Below, one piece after another: positions 53,160-62,149 of a stretch of DNA of 64,000 nucleotides. Position 1 is the first letter of the stretch, and every line of letters begins with the position of its first letter. The stretch is from Sphingomonas caseinilytica (GTDB lineage: Bacteria; Pseudomonadota; Alphaproteobacteria; Sphingomonadales; Sphingomonadaceae), in contig NZ_JAMGBA010000001.1 of the NCBI RefSeq assembly GCF_023516455.1, positions 434,001 to 498,000 on the forward strand. Direction: 5' to 3'. The notes under the pieces were generated by a model. That model saw only the letters and a list, made by a program, of their open reading frames with translations, was not told where the DNA came from and did no database searches. A program made the position numbers and the translations under genes.

Positions 53160-54986
53160 ATGGCGATTGATCTGGGGAAGGAGCCACCGCTCCACGTTGG
53201 CGGTGCATCCATCGACCCCGTATCCCGCGAAGCAAAATATGCTGGCGGCCTGGAAAGGCTTCAGCCGCAGACCCTCAAGGTATTGATCGCGTTGACCCGG
53301 CGTCGGAACGAGGTCGTGACCCGGACGGAGCTTGTCGAGTCCTGCTGGGATGCCAAATTCGTTGGCGACGACGTCATCAACCGGTCCATCCTGATGCTTC
53401 GCCAGTTCGCCGAGCGCGCTGGCGGTTTCACCATCGAGACGGTGCCCAAGACAGGCTACCGGCTGGTCGAGGACGAGGTAGGTCACGGACCCATCTCACG
53501 CCGATGGGTCGCCGCCGCTGTCGCGATACTGCTGCTGGCCGCCGCTGCTATCGCGATTTGGCGGCCATGGGCCGGCACGGATGTCACAACAGTAGCAGTG
53601 ACTGCGGCGGACGGGTCAAAGCTATCTACCGAGCTATCGCAAAGCCTGCTCACCAGGCTTGGCAGCCTTCAGGCGGCGAAGACCAACCGGATGAGGCTAT
53701 TCGAACTGGACCGGCAATCGGGCGGCAAGGCGGACCTGATCTTCGAGGTAGGCGGCACCACAAACGAGCATGTGACCGAAGCCAATATCGTCCTGCTTTC
53801 CGGCAAGGATCGATCGGTGCTGTGGTCGAAGGATTTCAATCAGCCGCCGGCCAAGCTAGCTGACCTGGAACAGACCGTTGCGTTTACGACCGGACGGGTC
53901 CTTGATTGCGCGCTGGAAGGACGCTCGGCCGAAGGCAGGCAGTTGCCGGGGGACAGCTTCAAACTCTACCTGAATGGCTGCGCGATCCTGGCCGATGCCT
54001 ACCGCGTCGATCCCAAGCGGGTCATCCCGATCTTCACGCAGGTCGTCCAGCAGGCGCCGAAATTTGCCAGCGGATGGGGCAAGCTGGTCCTTGCCGAAGC
54101 CCAGTTCGTGAATGTCGAGATCATCTTCTTCGACCGCAGGCCGGCAATCCCGGTCGAGCAGCACATCGCCCAGGCGCGCAAGCTCGATCCCCACATTCCG
54201 GAGGCCTATGTCGCCGAATTCCTGATGCTGCCGATCAGTTCATTCGATGAGCGGCTCAAGCTCATCGATAAGGCTTCGGGCGTTCATCCCAATAATCCGG
54301 ATCTTCTCACGATCCGTTCCGAATTCTTCCTGACGGTCGGGCGATTGAACGAAGCCGTAGAGGCTGCCCGCCGGGCGTTCGAGTATGACCCGCTGACACC
54401 TGGGCTCGGCAACAACCTAATCCAGACGCTTGCCTACTCCGGGCAGACCGAGGTTGCCGCCGGGGAACTGAAACGTGCCGAGCAACGGTGGCCGGGAACA
54501 CTGACCTTGCGCGATGCGCGCTTCCGCTTTCACCTTCGCTACGGCGATCCGCGCATTGCACTTCAGATCGTGCGGTCGGAGGGCATTAGCCAGGAATTTG
54601 AAGAATTCCTCGTCGCGCGGATCGACCCGACGCCGCAAAACATTGAGAACGCTGTCAACGCCGTTCGGCAACGGGGAACGACCACCGCCAAATCCATCAA
54701 CGACCTCACGCAGCTGCTTGCCCAGTTCGGCCGAGAGGATGAGGCCTATGACCTCATCATGGGATGGAAGCGCACGGACCAGGCGGGCGCAATGAGCGGC
54801 ATGCTGTTCCGGCCCACCACCAAGAAATTCAGGAGCAATCCTCGCTTCATGCGGGTTGCCCAGCATCTTGGTTTGCTGGCGCATTGGCAGAAGAGTGGGA
54901 AATGGCCCGATTTCTGCGCCGACCCCGACCTTCCTTATGACTGCAAGGCCGAGGCGGCAAAGCTCGCCAAGGAACGAACCAGCTAG
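53160..54986 (+). CDS. Winged-helix (OmpR/CadC-type) - TM - TPR protein
   Basis: 608 aa. An N-terminal winged-helix DNA-binding domain covers about residues 10-103 (LQPQTLKVLIALTRRRNEVV, NRSILMLRQFAE, TVPKTGYRLVED). One transmembrane helix follows at 116-134, then a periplasmic region of about 470 residues with TPR-like repeats (LNEAVEAARRAFEYDPLTPG). The layout is that of CadC-like membrane-bound regulators that sense with the periplasmic part. The C-terminus WQKSGKWPDFCADPDLPYDC is nearly identical to the broken TIR gene at 42.4-44.3 kb. GGGGGGAA lies 5 nt before the ATG. The stop overlaps the DUF924 gene by CTAG. Confidence 0.88.
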   Translation: MAIDLGKEPPLHVGGASIDPVSREAKYAGGLERLQPQTLKVLIALTRRRNEVVTRTELVESCWDAKFVGDDVINRSILMLRQFAERAGGFTIETVPKTGYRLVEDEVGHGPISRRWVAAAVAILLLAAAAIAIWRPWAGTDVTTVAVTAADGSKLSTELSQSLLTRLGSLQAAKTNRMRLFELDRQSGGKADLIFEVGGTTNEHVTEANIVLLSGKDRSVLWSKDFNQPPAKLADLEQTVAFTTGRVLDCALEGRSAEGRQLPGDSFKLYLNGCAILADAYRVDPKRVIPIFTQVVQQAPKFASGWGKLVLAEAQFVNVEIIFFDRRPAIPVEQHIAQARKLDPHIPEAYVAEFLMLPISSFDERLKLIDKASGVHPNNPDLLTIRSEFFLTVGRLNEAVEAARRAFEYDPLTPGLGNNLIQTLAYSGQTEVAAGELKRAEQRWPGTLTLRDARFRFHLRYGDPRIALQIVRSEGISQEFEEFLVARIDPTPQNIENAVNAVRQRGTTTAKSINDLTQLLAQFGREDEAYDLIMGWKRTDQAGAMSGMLFRPTTKKFRSNPRFMRVAQHLGLLAHWQKSGKWPDFCADPDLPYDCKAEAAKLAKERTS

Positions 54987-55534
54987 AAGGTTTCGCCGCG
55001 CTCGATCACTTCCCGCTCTTCGGGCGTGCTGACCCGTCCCAGGGCCTGGTTGCGCCCAGGAAAGCGGCCGAAGCGCCTGATCTGCTCGTGGTGAAGGATA
55101 GCGAATTTGTAGTTGAACGGATCGCGCTTCCGGAATTCGGCCAGCGACCGCTCCTGATCCTCTTCCTTCTCGCTGTGCATCAAGGGCATCAATATGAAGC
55201 TGGGAAGCGGCTGCTGAACCTTGTCGACCCAGTCCCTATCCAACGCTTCCCTGCATAGCTCCAGCGCGAGTCCGTCCGCCTCGAACGCCCTGGCCGAACC
55301 GCGATATATGTTCCGGCTGAACTGGTCGGTGAGGATGATCGCCGCAGCCAACGTCTCCGGCCTGTCGCGCCAGCCCGCTGCCTTCGTGGCCAGCACCTGC
55401 TCCCGCACCTTGCCGAACCGTTCGGCGATGTGTCGGTCGATCGACGTATCTTTTTTCCAATGCTGTTCGGACGAGAGCTCCTCGCACCAGAATTGCAGAA
55501 CGGCGCGCGCGAGATCAGCAGGAGAGCCGGTCAT
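54983..55534 (-). CDS. DUF924 family protein
   Basis: 183 aa of the DUF924 family, all-helical and TPR-like. Visible: VLQFWCEELSSEQHWKKD near the N-terminus, ILTDQFSRNIYRGSARAFEAD in the middle, FILMPLMHSEKEEDQE, and a conserved end, FGRFPGRNQALGRVSTPEE. No biochemical function is established. It is convergent with the winged-helix gene, the stops sharing CTAG, and a family A repeat lies just upstream. Confidence 0.93.
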   Translation of the reverse strand: MTGSPADLARAVLQFWCEELSSEQHWKKDTSIDRHIAERFGKVREQVLATKAAGWRDRPETLAAAIILTDQFSRNIYRGSARAFEADGLALELCREALDRDWVDKVQQPLPSFILMPLMHSEKEEDQERSLAEFRKRDPFNYKFAILHHEQIRRFGRFPGRNQALGRVSTPEEREVIERGETF

Positions 55535-55545
55535 AGAACTTACTC

Positions 55546-55612
55546 GTCATTCCCGCGAAAGCGGGAACCTAGCGTTATTATCCTTCTGGGTCCCCGCTCT
55601 TGCGGGGATGAC
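55546..55612. repeat. Palindromic intergenic repeat, family A
   Basis: Second full copy of the 1337-1408 element: GTCATTCCCGCGAAAGCGGG at one end and CCCCGCTCTTGCGGGGATGA at the other, with CTAG/CTGGG centre arms. It lies between two minus-strand genes. Confidence 0.85.
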
Positions 55613-55622
55613 GAATTATAGA

Positions 55623-56057
55623 TCACTTCGACGGTTTGCCCCGCGGCGGGCCGCCAGGACGGCCACCGCCCGGCTTTCCACCGCCCGGCCTTCCGCCTCC
55701 CGGTCCGCCATTGGGCCCTCTCCGCCCCGGACCCTTACGGAAATCGCGGCGGTCGGCCGGCGCGCGGCGATCGCGTTCCGGCACACGGTCCATCGGGCGT
55801 GATTGCTGAATTTCCTGCTTTGGACCGACCGCATAGCCTTCCTTCAGGAACTGGGTGAAGGCAGAACGTACGCTCTGCGCGATCGAATCCTGAACCGGCT
55901 TCGGCAGGTCGCCAAATGTCGTGTTGCGATGCACGCTTTGAAGATCGCGCAGCATCAGGTTGGGAACGCCTTTCGACGCGGCCTTCATGGCCTCCAGCGC
56001 GTCGATCACTGCTGACAGCAGGATCGATTGCATGACGTCGGACGCTGCTCTTTGCAC
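55623..56057 (-). CDS. Hypothetical protein with helical head and Gly/Pro/Arg-rich tail
   Basis: About 144 aa from a GTG at 56057 that has AGGAG seven bases upstream; the ATG at 56033 would give 136 aa. Residues 1-85 are ordered (MQSILLSAVIDALEAMKAAS, NTTFGDLPKPVQDSIAQSV, FTQFLKEGYAVG). The remainder is a basic, low-complexity RGG/GGRPGG-like tail, reminiscent of RNA-binding or disordered segments. No family was recognised. It is divergent from dapF, whose start is 66 bp away. Confidence 0.7.
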   Translation of the reverse strand: MQRAASDVMQSILLSAVIDALEAMKAASKGVPNLMLRDLQSVHRNTTFGDLPKPVQDSIAQSVRSAFTQFLKEGYAVGPKQEIQQSRPMDRVPERDRRAPADRRDFRKGPGRRGPNGGPGGGRPGGGKPGGGRPGGPPRGKPSK

Positions 56058-56123
56058 CTTCACTCTCCTGTTTTCGATGGCCTGCGGTGGACTAACGGCC
56101 AAGCGCTCCCTAATTCGGCGCGC

Positions 56124-56927
56124 GTGACGCGGCAATTCCACAAGATGCATGGACTTGGAAACGACTTTGTCGTGATGGACGGTCGCGAGCAGCCGATCGC
56201 CATGACCCCGGCGCTCGCCAAGGCGCTTGCCGACCGCCAATTCGGAATCGGCTGCGACCAGCTGATCCTGCTGGAGCCGTCGACCACTGCCGATGTGAAG
56301 ATGCGCATCTGGAACCATGACGGCAGCGAAGTGCAGAGCTGCGGCAACGCCTCGCGCTGCGTCGTCGCGCTGACCGGCGCGAAGAGCCTGGAAACTAGTG
56401 GTGGCATCGTCGAGGGCGGATCGTTCGGGGCCGAGGTCGAAGTCAGCCTTCCACCGCCGCATTTCGGCTGGGACGAGGTGCCGCTCAACTATCCGATGGA
56501 CACGGCGCAATTACCGCTGGCCTGGGGCCCACTGGAGCATCCCATGGCGCTCAATGTCGGAAACCCGCACCTGGTCTTCTTCGTGCCAGACGAGAAGGCG
56601 ATCGACCTCGTCAGCATCGGCCCAAGCATCGAACATGATCCGGCCTTCCCCGAGCGAATCAACGTCAATGTCGCGAGCATCGCCGACGACGGCATTCATC
56701 TTCGCACCTGGGAGCGCGGTTCGGGCTTGACCATGGCCTGCGGCACGGGTGCCTGTGCAACCGCAGTCGCTGCGATCGTCCAGAAGAAGGTCACGTCGCC
56801 AGTTCGCGTGCACATGCGCGGCGGCGACCTCACCATCAACTGGGCTCCAGGGGAACAGATCCAAATGCGCGGAAGCGCGACCCATGTATTCAAGGGCGAG
56901 ATCGACCTGGAGCAATTCGCCCGATGA
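56124..56927 (+). CDS. dapF: Diaminopimelate epimerase
   Basis: 267 aa; interconverts LL- and meso-diaminopimelate for lysine and peptidoglycan. The two catalytic cysteines are C73 (QSCGNASRC) and C206 (MACGTGACA). KMHGLGNDFVVMDG opens the protein, and GNPHLVFFV and ERGSGLT are also typical. The GTG at 56124 gives the expected N-terminus MTRQFHKMHG. It is first in a chain of six genes with 4-bp overlaps, its stop overlapping the mtaB start. Confidence 0.96.
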   Translation: MTRQFHKMHGLGNDFVVMDGREQPIAMTPALAKALADRQFGIGCDQLILLEPSTTADVKMRIWNHDGSEVQSCGNASRCVVALTGAKSLETSGGIVEGGSFGAEVEVSLPPPHFGWDEVPLNYPMDTAQLPLAWGPLEHPMALNVGNPHLVFFVPDEKAIDLVSIGPSIEHDPAFPERINVNVASIADDGIHLRTWERGSGLTMACGTGACATAVAAIVQKKVTSPVRVHMRGGDLTINWAPGEQIQMRGSATHVFKGEIDLEQFAR

Positions 56928-58141
56928 GCGCGCAGACAATCACGCTCGGTTGCCGGCTCAATTTCGCCGAGAGTGAGGCGATGCGCGTGTTGGCCGGCGA
57001 CGACGCGATCATCGTCAACAGCTGTGCCGTCACCAATGAGGCGGTGCGGCAGACCCGGCAGGCGATCCGCCGCGCTCATCGCGAAGCGCCGGACAAGCGG
57101 ATCATCGTTACCGGCTGCGCCGCGCAGCTCGATCCGACGAGTTTTGCGGAGATGCCTGAGGTCAGCAGGGTCGTGGGTAATGCGGAGAAGTATTCGGCTT
57201 CATCATTTGCCCTTACTCGTCGTGACGACAGTTGGGCGTCGAAGATCCTCGTATCTGACGTCATGGCGGCACCGGTTCCGCCGGTCGCCGCCGGCTTCCT
57301 TGCCCGGGTGCGTAGCTTCGTCGCGGTCCAGACGGGCTGCGACCATCGTTGCACCTTCTGCTCCATCTGGCAGGCGCGCGGGGCCAGCCGATCTCTGCCC
57401 TACGAAGCCGTTCGCGACGCAGTCACCCGCGAACTGGATGCTGGCGCCAGGGAAATCGTCCTCACGGGCGTCGACATCACCAGTTTCGAGGGCGGCCTTG
57501 GCCCCCTCTGCCAGCGGCTGCTGGCCGACCTGCCCAATTTACAGCGCCTGCGCCTGTCCTCACTCGACAGTATCGAGATCGACGATGCGCTGATGGAGCT
57601 GGTTGCGGGCGAGCCGCGGCTCCTGCCCCACTTCCACTTGTCGCTGCAGGCCGGCGACGATTTGATCCTCAAGCGGATGAAGCGGCGCCATAGCCGCGCA
57701 CAGGCCGTTGAGACGGTGCAACGACTAAAGGCTGCCCGGAATGACGTTACGATCGGTGCGGACCTGATTGCGGGCTTCCCCACCGAAAGCGAAGGCGCAG
57801 CACTCAATTCCCTAAAGCTGCTCGATGATTGTGACATCGTTACGGCGCACATCTTCCCCTTCTCGCCGCGACCGAACACGCCGGCGGCGCGCATGCCCCA
57901 GTTGGAGCGCGAAATCGTCAAGGCGCGGGCCGCACGGCTCCGTCAGGCGGCTGAGGAACGGCGAATGTCCTGGCTCGATAGCCTGATCGGCACCGACCAG
58001 ACCGTCTTGATCGAAAATAGCGAGAAGGGTCATAGCGATGGCTTCGCGCCTGTCCGTATTGCGGGCACAAAGCGCGGCGACCTTGGAACGGCCAGAATCA
58101 TCGGCCGCAATGTAGATAAATTAGTCGGGATTTTTGAATGA
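56924..58141 (+). CDS. mtaB: tRNA t6A37 methylthiotransferase MtaB
   Basis: 405-aa radical-SAM methylthiotransferase that converts t6A37 to ms2t6A37. The N-terminal cluster-binding cysteines are in TLGCRLNFAESEAM, NSCAVT and VTGCAAQ. The radical-SAM triad CxxxCxxC is C139-C143-C146 (GCDHRCTFCSIW). Downstream, VLTGVDITSF, HFHLSLQAGDD and HIFPFSPRPNTPA are typical. The TRAM-like C-terminus is short. Overlaps dapF and ftsY by 4 bp each. TsaE, which helps make its substrate t6A, is encoded at 26.6 kb. Confidence 0.94.
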   Translation: MSAQTITLGCRLNFAESEAMRVLAGDDAIIVNSCAVTNEAVRQTRQAIRRAHREAPDKRIIVTGCAAQLDPTSFAEMPEVSRVVGNAEKYSASSFALTRRDDSWASKILVSDVMAAPVPPVAAGFLARVRSFVAVQTGCDHRCTFCSIWQARGASRSLPYEAVRDAVTRELDAGAREIVLTGVDITSFEGGLGPLCQRLLADLPNLQRLRLSSLDSIEIDDALMELVAGEPRLLPHFHLSLQAGDDLILKRMKRRHSRAQAVETVQRLKAARNDVTIGADLIAGFPTESEGAALNSLKLLDDCDIVTAHIFPFSPRPNTPAARMPQLEREIVKARAARLRQAAEERRMSWLDSLIGTDQTVLIENSEKGHSDGFAPVRIAGTKRGDLGTARIIGRNVDKLVGIFE

Positions 58142-59052
58142 GTTGGCTCGAACGCCTCACAGGCGGTTTCAAGAAGACAGCGGACCGCCTGGGCGAGAAT
58201 ATCTCGGGCCTCGTCACGGAGCAGGCACTCGATACGGCAACCCTCGACGACATCGAGGAAGCGCTGATCGCGTCGGACCTCGGCCCCGAGGCGTCCAAGC
58301 GGATTCGAGAGAGCATCGCAGCCAGGCGCTATGAGCAATTGGACGAGCGGGGCCTTCGTACCATCCTCGCCGAGGAGATCGAGAAGATACTGGCGCCAGT
58401 AGCCAAACCGCTCGACGTCTGGGGCTTCCCCCGCCCTCATGTGATACTCGTGATCGGCGTCAACGGATCGGGCAAGACCACCACCATCGGCAAGTTAGGT
58501 CACTTGCTTCAGGAACAGGATTATGGAGTGCTGCTCGCCGCGGGAGACACGTTCCGCGCCGCGGCGATCGAGCAGCTCAAGATCTGGGGTGAACGGATCA
58601 ATGCGCCGGTCATCTCCGGCAAGGAAGGCGGCGATGCCGCCGGCATCGTCTATGACGGCGTCAAGCAGGCGACTGCGACCGGTATCGATGCCCTCATCGT
58701 CGACACTGCGGGCCGCCTTCAGAACAAGGCGCATCTGATGGACGAACTGGCCAAGGTCCGCCGCGTCCTCGGCCGCCTCAACCCGGAAGCGCCGCATGAC
58801 GTCATCCTGGTCCTCGACGCGACGACCGGACAAAATGCCTTGAACCAGATCGAGGTTTTCGCCCGCGATGCCGGTGTGACCGGCCTCGTCATGACCAAGC
58901 TGGACGGTACGGCACGCGGCGGCGTGCTGGTCGCTGCGGCCGAGAGGTTCGGCCTTCCGATCCATGCCATCGGGGTTGGAGAAGGAGTAGATGATTTGCG
59001 GCCATTCGATCCGCGCGCTGTTGCTCGCGCAATCGCGGGGTTACCGGCATGA
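58138..59052 (+). CDS. ftsY: Signal recognition particle receptor FtsY
   Basis: 304-aa SRP GTPase. P-loop GVNGSGKTTTIGKL, then GDTFRAAAIEQLKIWGER, VDTAGRLQNKAHLMDEL, MTKLDGTARGGVLVA and FGLPIHAIGVGEG. The long acidic A domain of enteric FtsY is missing, as in many alphaproteobacteria. It docks SRP-ribosome complexes at the inner membrane. Starts inside the mtaB stop (ATGA) and overlaps yciB by 4 bp. Confidence 0.97.
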   Translation: MSWLERLTGGFKKTADRLGENISGLVTEQALDTATLDDIEEALIASDLGPEASKRIRESIAARRYEQLDERGLRTILAEEIEKILAPVAKPLDVWGFPRPHVILVIGVNGSGKTTTIGKLGHLLQEQDYGVLLAAGDTFRAAAIEQLKIWGERINAPVISGKEGGDAAGIVYDGVKQATATGIDALIVDTAGRLQNKAHLMDELAKVRRVLGRLNPEAPHDVILVLDATTGQNALNQIEVFARDAGVTGLVMTKLDGTARGGVLVAAAERFGLPIHAIGVGEGVDDLRPFDPRAVARAIAGLPA

Positions 59053-59669
59053 AGATCGAATCCAACCGGGAACCGACCGGCCTTGCCCGCGTGCTGATCG
59101 ACATCGGTCCGCTGATCATCTTCTTCCTCGTCAATTTCGTCGCGCCGGTACCGAGCGCGATCAAGATCTTCGTCGCCACAGGCGCCTTCATGGCCGCAAT
59201 GGTCGCAGCGATGGTTTTTGCCGCCGTCCGCTATCGCTACGTCTCACCGCTATTGCTCTTTTCGGGCGTGATGGTCGTGGTCCTCGGCGGCCTCACCATC
59301 TGGCTGCACAATGAGACTTTCATCAAAGTGAAGCCGACAATCTACTATGGACTGGTGGCGGCTTTGCTGACTTTCGGGCTGGTGACCGGGCGGCCGTTTC
59401 TGAAACTGGTCCTTGGAAGCGCCTATCCCGGCCTAGACGAGGAAGGCTGGCGCAAGCTCACCCGCAATTGGGCGATCTTCTTCGCCGTCATGGCGGTCGT
59501 CAATGAAGCGGTATGGCGCAATTCCACGACAGATTTCTGGATCGCGTTCAAGCTATGGGGCGCGATCCCCGCGACCTTGCTTTTCGCGGTTGCCAACGTG
59601 CCGATGCTGATGCGGCATGGGCTGACCACCGACGATCCGAAACCAGCCGAACCGGGACCTGTTGAATGA
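59049..59669 (+). CDS. yciB: Inner-membrane septation protein (YciB/IspZ family)
   Basis: 206 aa with about five transmembrane helices. Family stretches are [53 protein letters not shown] and [20 protein letters not shown]. The family is linked to cell septation and envelope integrity in enteric bacteria; its mechanism is not clear. ATGA overlaps on both sides place it between ftsY and the ABC genes. Confidence 0.94.
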   Translation: MKIESNREPTGLARVLIDIGPLIIFFLVNFVAPVPSAIKIFVATGAFMAAMVAAMVFAAVRYRYVSPLLLFSGVMVVVLGGLTIWLHNETFIKVKPTIYYGLVAALLTFGLVTGRPFLKLVLGSAYPGLDEEGWRKLTRNWAIFFAVMAVVNEAVWRNSTTDFWIAFKLWGAIPATLLFAVANVPMLMRHGLTTDDPKPAEPGPVE

Positions 59670-60601
59670 GTGACGCAATTGTCCGGATTGAAGGTCTCAG
59701 GAAGGCCTATGCCAATGGCGTCGAGGCACTGAAGGGCGTCGACCTCGACATCCGCAAGGGCGAAATTTTGGCACTGCTTGGCCCCAACGGTGCCGGCAAG
59801 ACCACGTTGATCAACATCGTCTGCGGCATTGTCACCGCGACCGGCGGCCAGGTGCTCGTCGATGGGAAGAACTGGCTGCAGGATTTCCGAAGCGCGCGCA
59901 CGCGCATCGGCCTTGTCCCGCAGGAACTCACCACCGACGCATTCGAAAGCGTCTGGGCGACCGTCAGCTTTTCGCGTGGTTTGTTTGGAAAGCCCCGGGA
60001 CGATGCGAAGGTCGAGGAGATCCTGAAGCGCCTGACCCTTTGGGACAAGCGCAAGTCCGAAATGCGGGAGCTTTCGGGCGGAATGAAGCGACGCGTGATG
60101 ATCGCCAAGGCACTGGCCCACGAACCCGACATCCTGTTTCTCGACGAACCGACCGCCGGTGTGGACGTAGAGCTTCGCCGCGACATGTGGGAACTGGTGA
60201 GGAAGCTTCGCGCCGACGGCACGACGATCATCCTTACTACCCACTATATCGAGGAAGCCGAGGAAATGGCCGACCGCGTCGGCGTCATCCGCAAGGGTGA
60301 GTTGGTCGCGCTCGGCGACAAGAAGGGCCTGATGGCGCAGCTTGGCCAGAGGACGCTCAAGATTACCCTCGACGATCCGATCAGCGAGGTTCCTTCAGGC
60401 CTGTCCGAATGGGGAGTCGCACTGGAAGATGAAGGCCATACTCTCTGCTATCGGTTCGATAGCCACGCCGAACAGACCGGCATCCCGCAGCTGATGCGCC
60501 GGCTGGATGAACTGCACCTTGGCTGGAAAGATCTCGCCACCCACCAGTCAAGCCTGGAGGACATTTTCGTCAGCCTCGTACACGAGGAGCGCGCCGCATG
60601 A
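59666..60601 (+). CDS. ABC transporter ATP-binding protein
   Basis: 311-aa ATPase. Walker [10 protein letters not shown] (39-47), signature [15 protein letters not shown], Walker [15 protein letters not shown] and switch His in [19 protein letters not shown]. The C-terminal 70 residues are of the DrrA/NodI type. With the adjacent permease it forms an ABC-2 exporter; substrate unknown (drug, polysaccharide or lipid are possible). Overlaps yciB and the permease gene by 4 bp. Confidence 0.94.
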   Translation: MSDAIVRIEGLRKAYANGVEALKGVDLDIRKGEILALLGPNGAGKTTLINIVCGIVTATGGQVLVDGKNWLQDFRSARTRIGLVPQELTTDAFESVWATVSFSRGLFGKPRDDAKVEEILKRLTLWDKRKSEMRELSGGMKRRVMIAKALAHEPDILFLDEPTAGVDVELRRDMWELVRKLRADGTTIILTTHYIEEAEEMADRVGVIRKGELVALGDKKGLMAQLGQRTLKITLDDPISEVPSGLSEWGVALEDEGHTLCYRFDSHAEQTGIPQLMRRLDELHLGWKDLATHQSSLEDIFVSLVHEERAA

Positions 60602-61359
60602 ACGTCCAGGGCGTTAAATCCATTTACCGCTTCGAAATGGCGCGCTGGGGCAGGACCTTGTGGCAAAGCCTCGTCACGCCCGTGATCACGACAGCGCTCT
60701 ACTTCCTGGTATTCGGCTCGGCGATCGGCAGCCGCATGAGCGACATGGCGGGAATTCCATTCGGAAGCTTCATCGTTCCGGGATTGATCCTCCTGTCGGT
60801 CCTCACCCAGGCGTTGATGAATGCGAGTTTTGGGATTTTCTTTCCGAAGTTTACCGGAACGATCTACGAAATCCTCTCGGCTCCGCTGTCGCCGATCGAG
60901 ACGGTCACGGCCTATGTCGGCGCGGCGGCTACCAAGGCGGTGATCCTGGCGCTCGTCACCCTCGCCACTGCTACGTTGTTCGTCGACGTCTGGGTCACTC
61001 ATCCGCTGCTGATGGTCTTGTTCCTGATCGCCATTTCGATCGGCTTTTGCCTTATGGGATTCGCGATCGGCATTTGGGCCAAGAATTTCGAGCAGCTGCA
61101 GGTCATCCCGCTGCTGGTGGTCACGCCCCTCACCTTCCTTGGCGGCGTGTTCTATTCAGTGAACGCGATTGGCGAGCCGTGGCGCACCGTCACGCTTCTC
61201 AATCCGATCCTCTACCTGGTCGCGGGCTATCGCTGGACCTTCTTCGGCGTCAGCGACGTGCCCGTCTGGGCCAGCATCGCGGTGATGGCGGCAGCGATAT
61301 TGCTACCGCTTGCCGCCATCGTCTGGGTATTCAGGACAGGGTATCGGCTGAAATCCTAG
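60598..61359 (+). CDS. ABC-2 type transporter permease
   Basis: 253 aa with six predicted transmembrane helices ([57 protein letters not shown]; final helix before FRTGYRLKS). The pattern is that of YadH/NodJ-like ABC-2 permeases. It is the last gene of the dapF chain; its 3' end overlaps the convergent sodB gene by 29 bp. Confidence 0.93.
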   Translation: MNVQGVKSIYRFEMARWGRTLWQSLVTPVITTALYFLVFGSAIGSRMSDMAGIPFGSFIVPGLILLSVLTQALMNASFGIFFPKFTGTIYEILSAPLSPIETVTAYVGAAATKAVILALVTLATATLFVDVWVTHPLLMVLFLIAISIGFCLMGFAIGIWAKNFEQLQVIPLLVVTPLTFLGGVFYSVNAIGEPWRTVTLLNPILYLVAGYRWTFFGVSDVPVWASIAVMAAAILLPLAAIVWVFRTGYRLKS

Positions 61360-61981
61360 CGCCTTCCTGGTCGGCCCGGCTCGCCCCGTTGCCGTCGAGG
61401 TTCTGGGCAACGAAGTCCCAGTTGATGATGTTCTCCAGGATCGTCTTCACATAGCGCGGCCGCTCGTTGCGATAGTCGATGTAATAGGCATGCTCCCACA
61501 CGTCGATGGTCAGCAACGGCTTCATGCCATGTGCGACAGGCGTATCAGCATCGTGGAGTGACGTCACTTCAAGCTTGCCGTTGTTGAGGACCAACCAGCC
61601 CCATCCGCTGGCGAAGTGATTGACGCTTTCCGTCGCCAGCTTCTCAAGCAGTTGCTGCTCGCCGCCAAAATCGGAACTGATCATCTCCGCCAGTTTGCCC
61701 GACGGGCGCGTTGAGCCCGCCGGCGCCAGGCACTGCCAAAAGAAGCTGTGGTTCCAGATCTGGGCACTGTTGTTGAACAGCCCTTTGTCGCCGCGCTCAC
61801 TGGCGGCGCGGATCACCTTGACCAGCGAGGCACTTTCCAGATCGGTGCCTGCGACCAGCCCGTTGGCCTTGTCGACATAGGCCTTGTGATGCTTGCCGTG
61901 GTGGAAATCCAGGGTTTCCCCGGACATGTGCGGGCCAAGCGCATCGCGGTCGAACGGCAGATCGGGGAGGGTGAAGGCCAT
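61331..61981 (-). CDS. sodB: Superoxide dismutase (Fe/Mn family)
   Basis: 216 aa. Metal ligands: His in LDFHHGKHHKAYV (H27), His in QIWNHSFFWQC, and Asp and His in DVWEHAYYIDYRN. FASGWGWLVLNNGKL fits the iron-dependent subgroup better than manganese. No signal peptide; cytoplasmic. The usual end, NWDFVAQNL, is followed by about 19 extra residues encoded antisense to the end of the ABC permease gene. The ATG at 61981 is preferred over an in-frame upstream start. Confidence 0.95.
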   Translation of the reverse strand: MAFTLPDLPFDRDALGPHMSGETLDFHHGKHHKAYVDKANGLVAGTDLESASLVKVIRAASERGDKGLFNNSAQIWNHSFFWQCLAPAGSTRPSGKLAEMISSDFGGEQQLLEKLATESVNHFASGWGWLVLNNGKLEVTSLHDADTPVAHGMKPLLTIDVWEHAYYIDYRNERPRYVKTILENIINWDFVAQNLDGNGASRADQEGARISADTLS

Positions 61982-62149
61982 GATCGTCTCCAATGGTCAG
62001 GGGGTTGGGTGCCGTCCCTCTAACGAAGCTGGCGGCCTCTGGCTCCCCCTAATCTGCCCCTGATTGGGCGCCGATCTTGCCCACCCCAGACGACGGTCGT
62101 AACACTTGCGCATTGAAGCGGGAAAACCCGCTAGTTCGAGGGGGGAAGC

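Noticed and set aside
52664-53212. 182-codon minus-strand frame upstream of ffh
   Set aside because: Overlaps the hairpin cluster and the start of the winged-helix gene; no start signal, low-complexity product.
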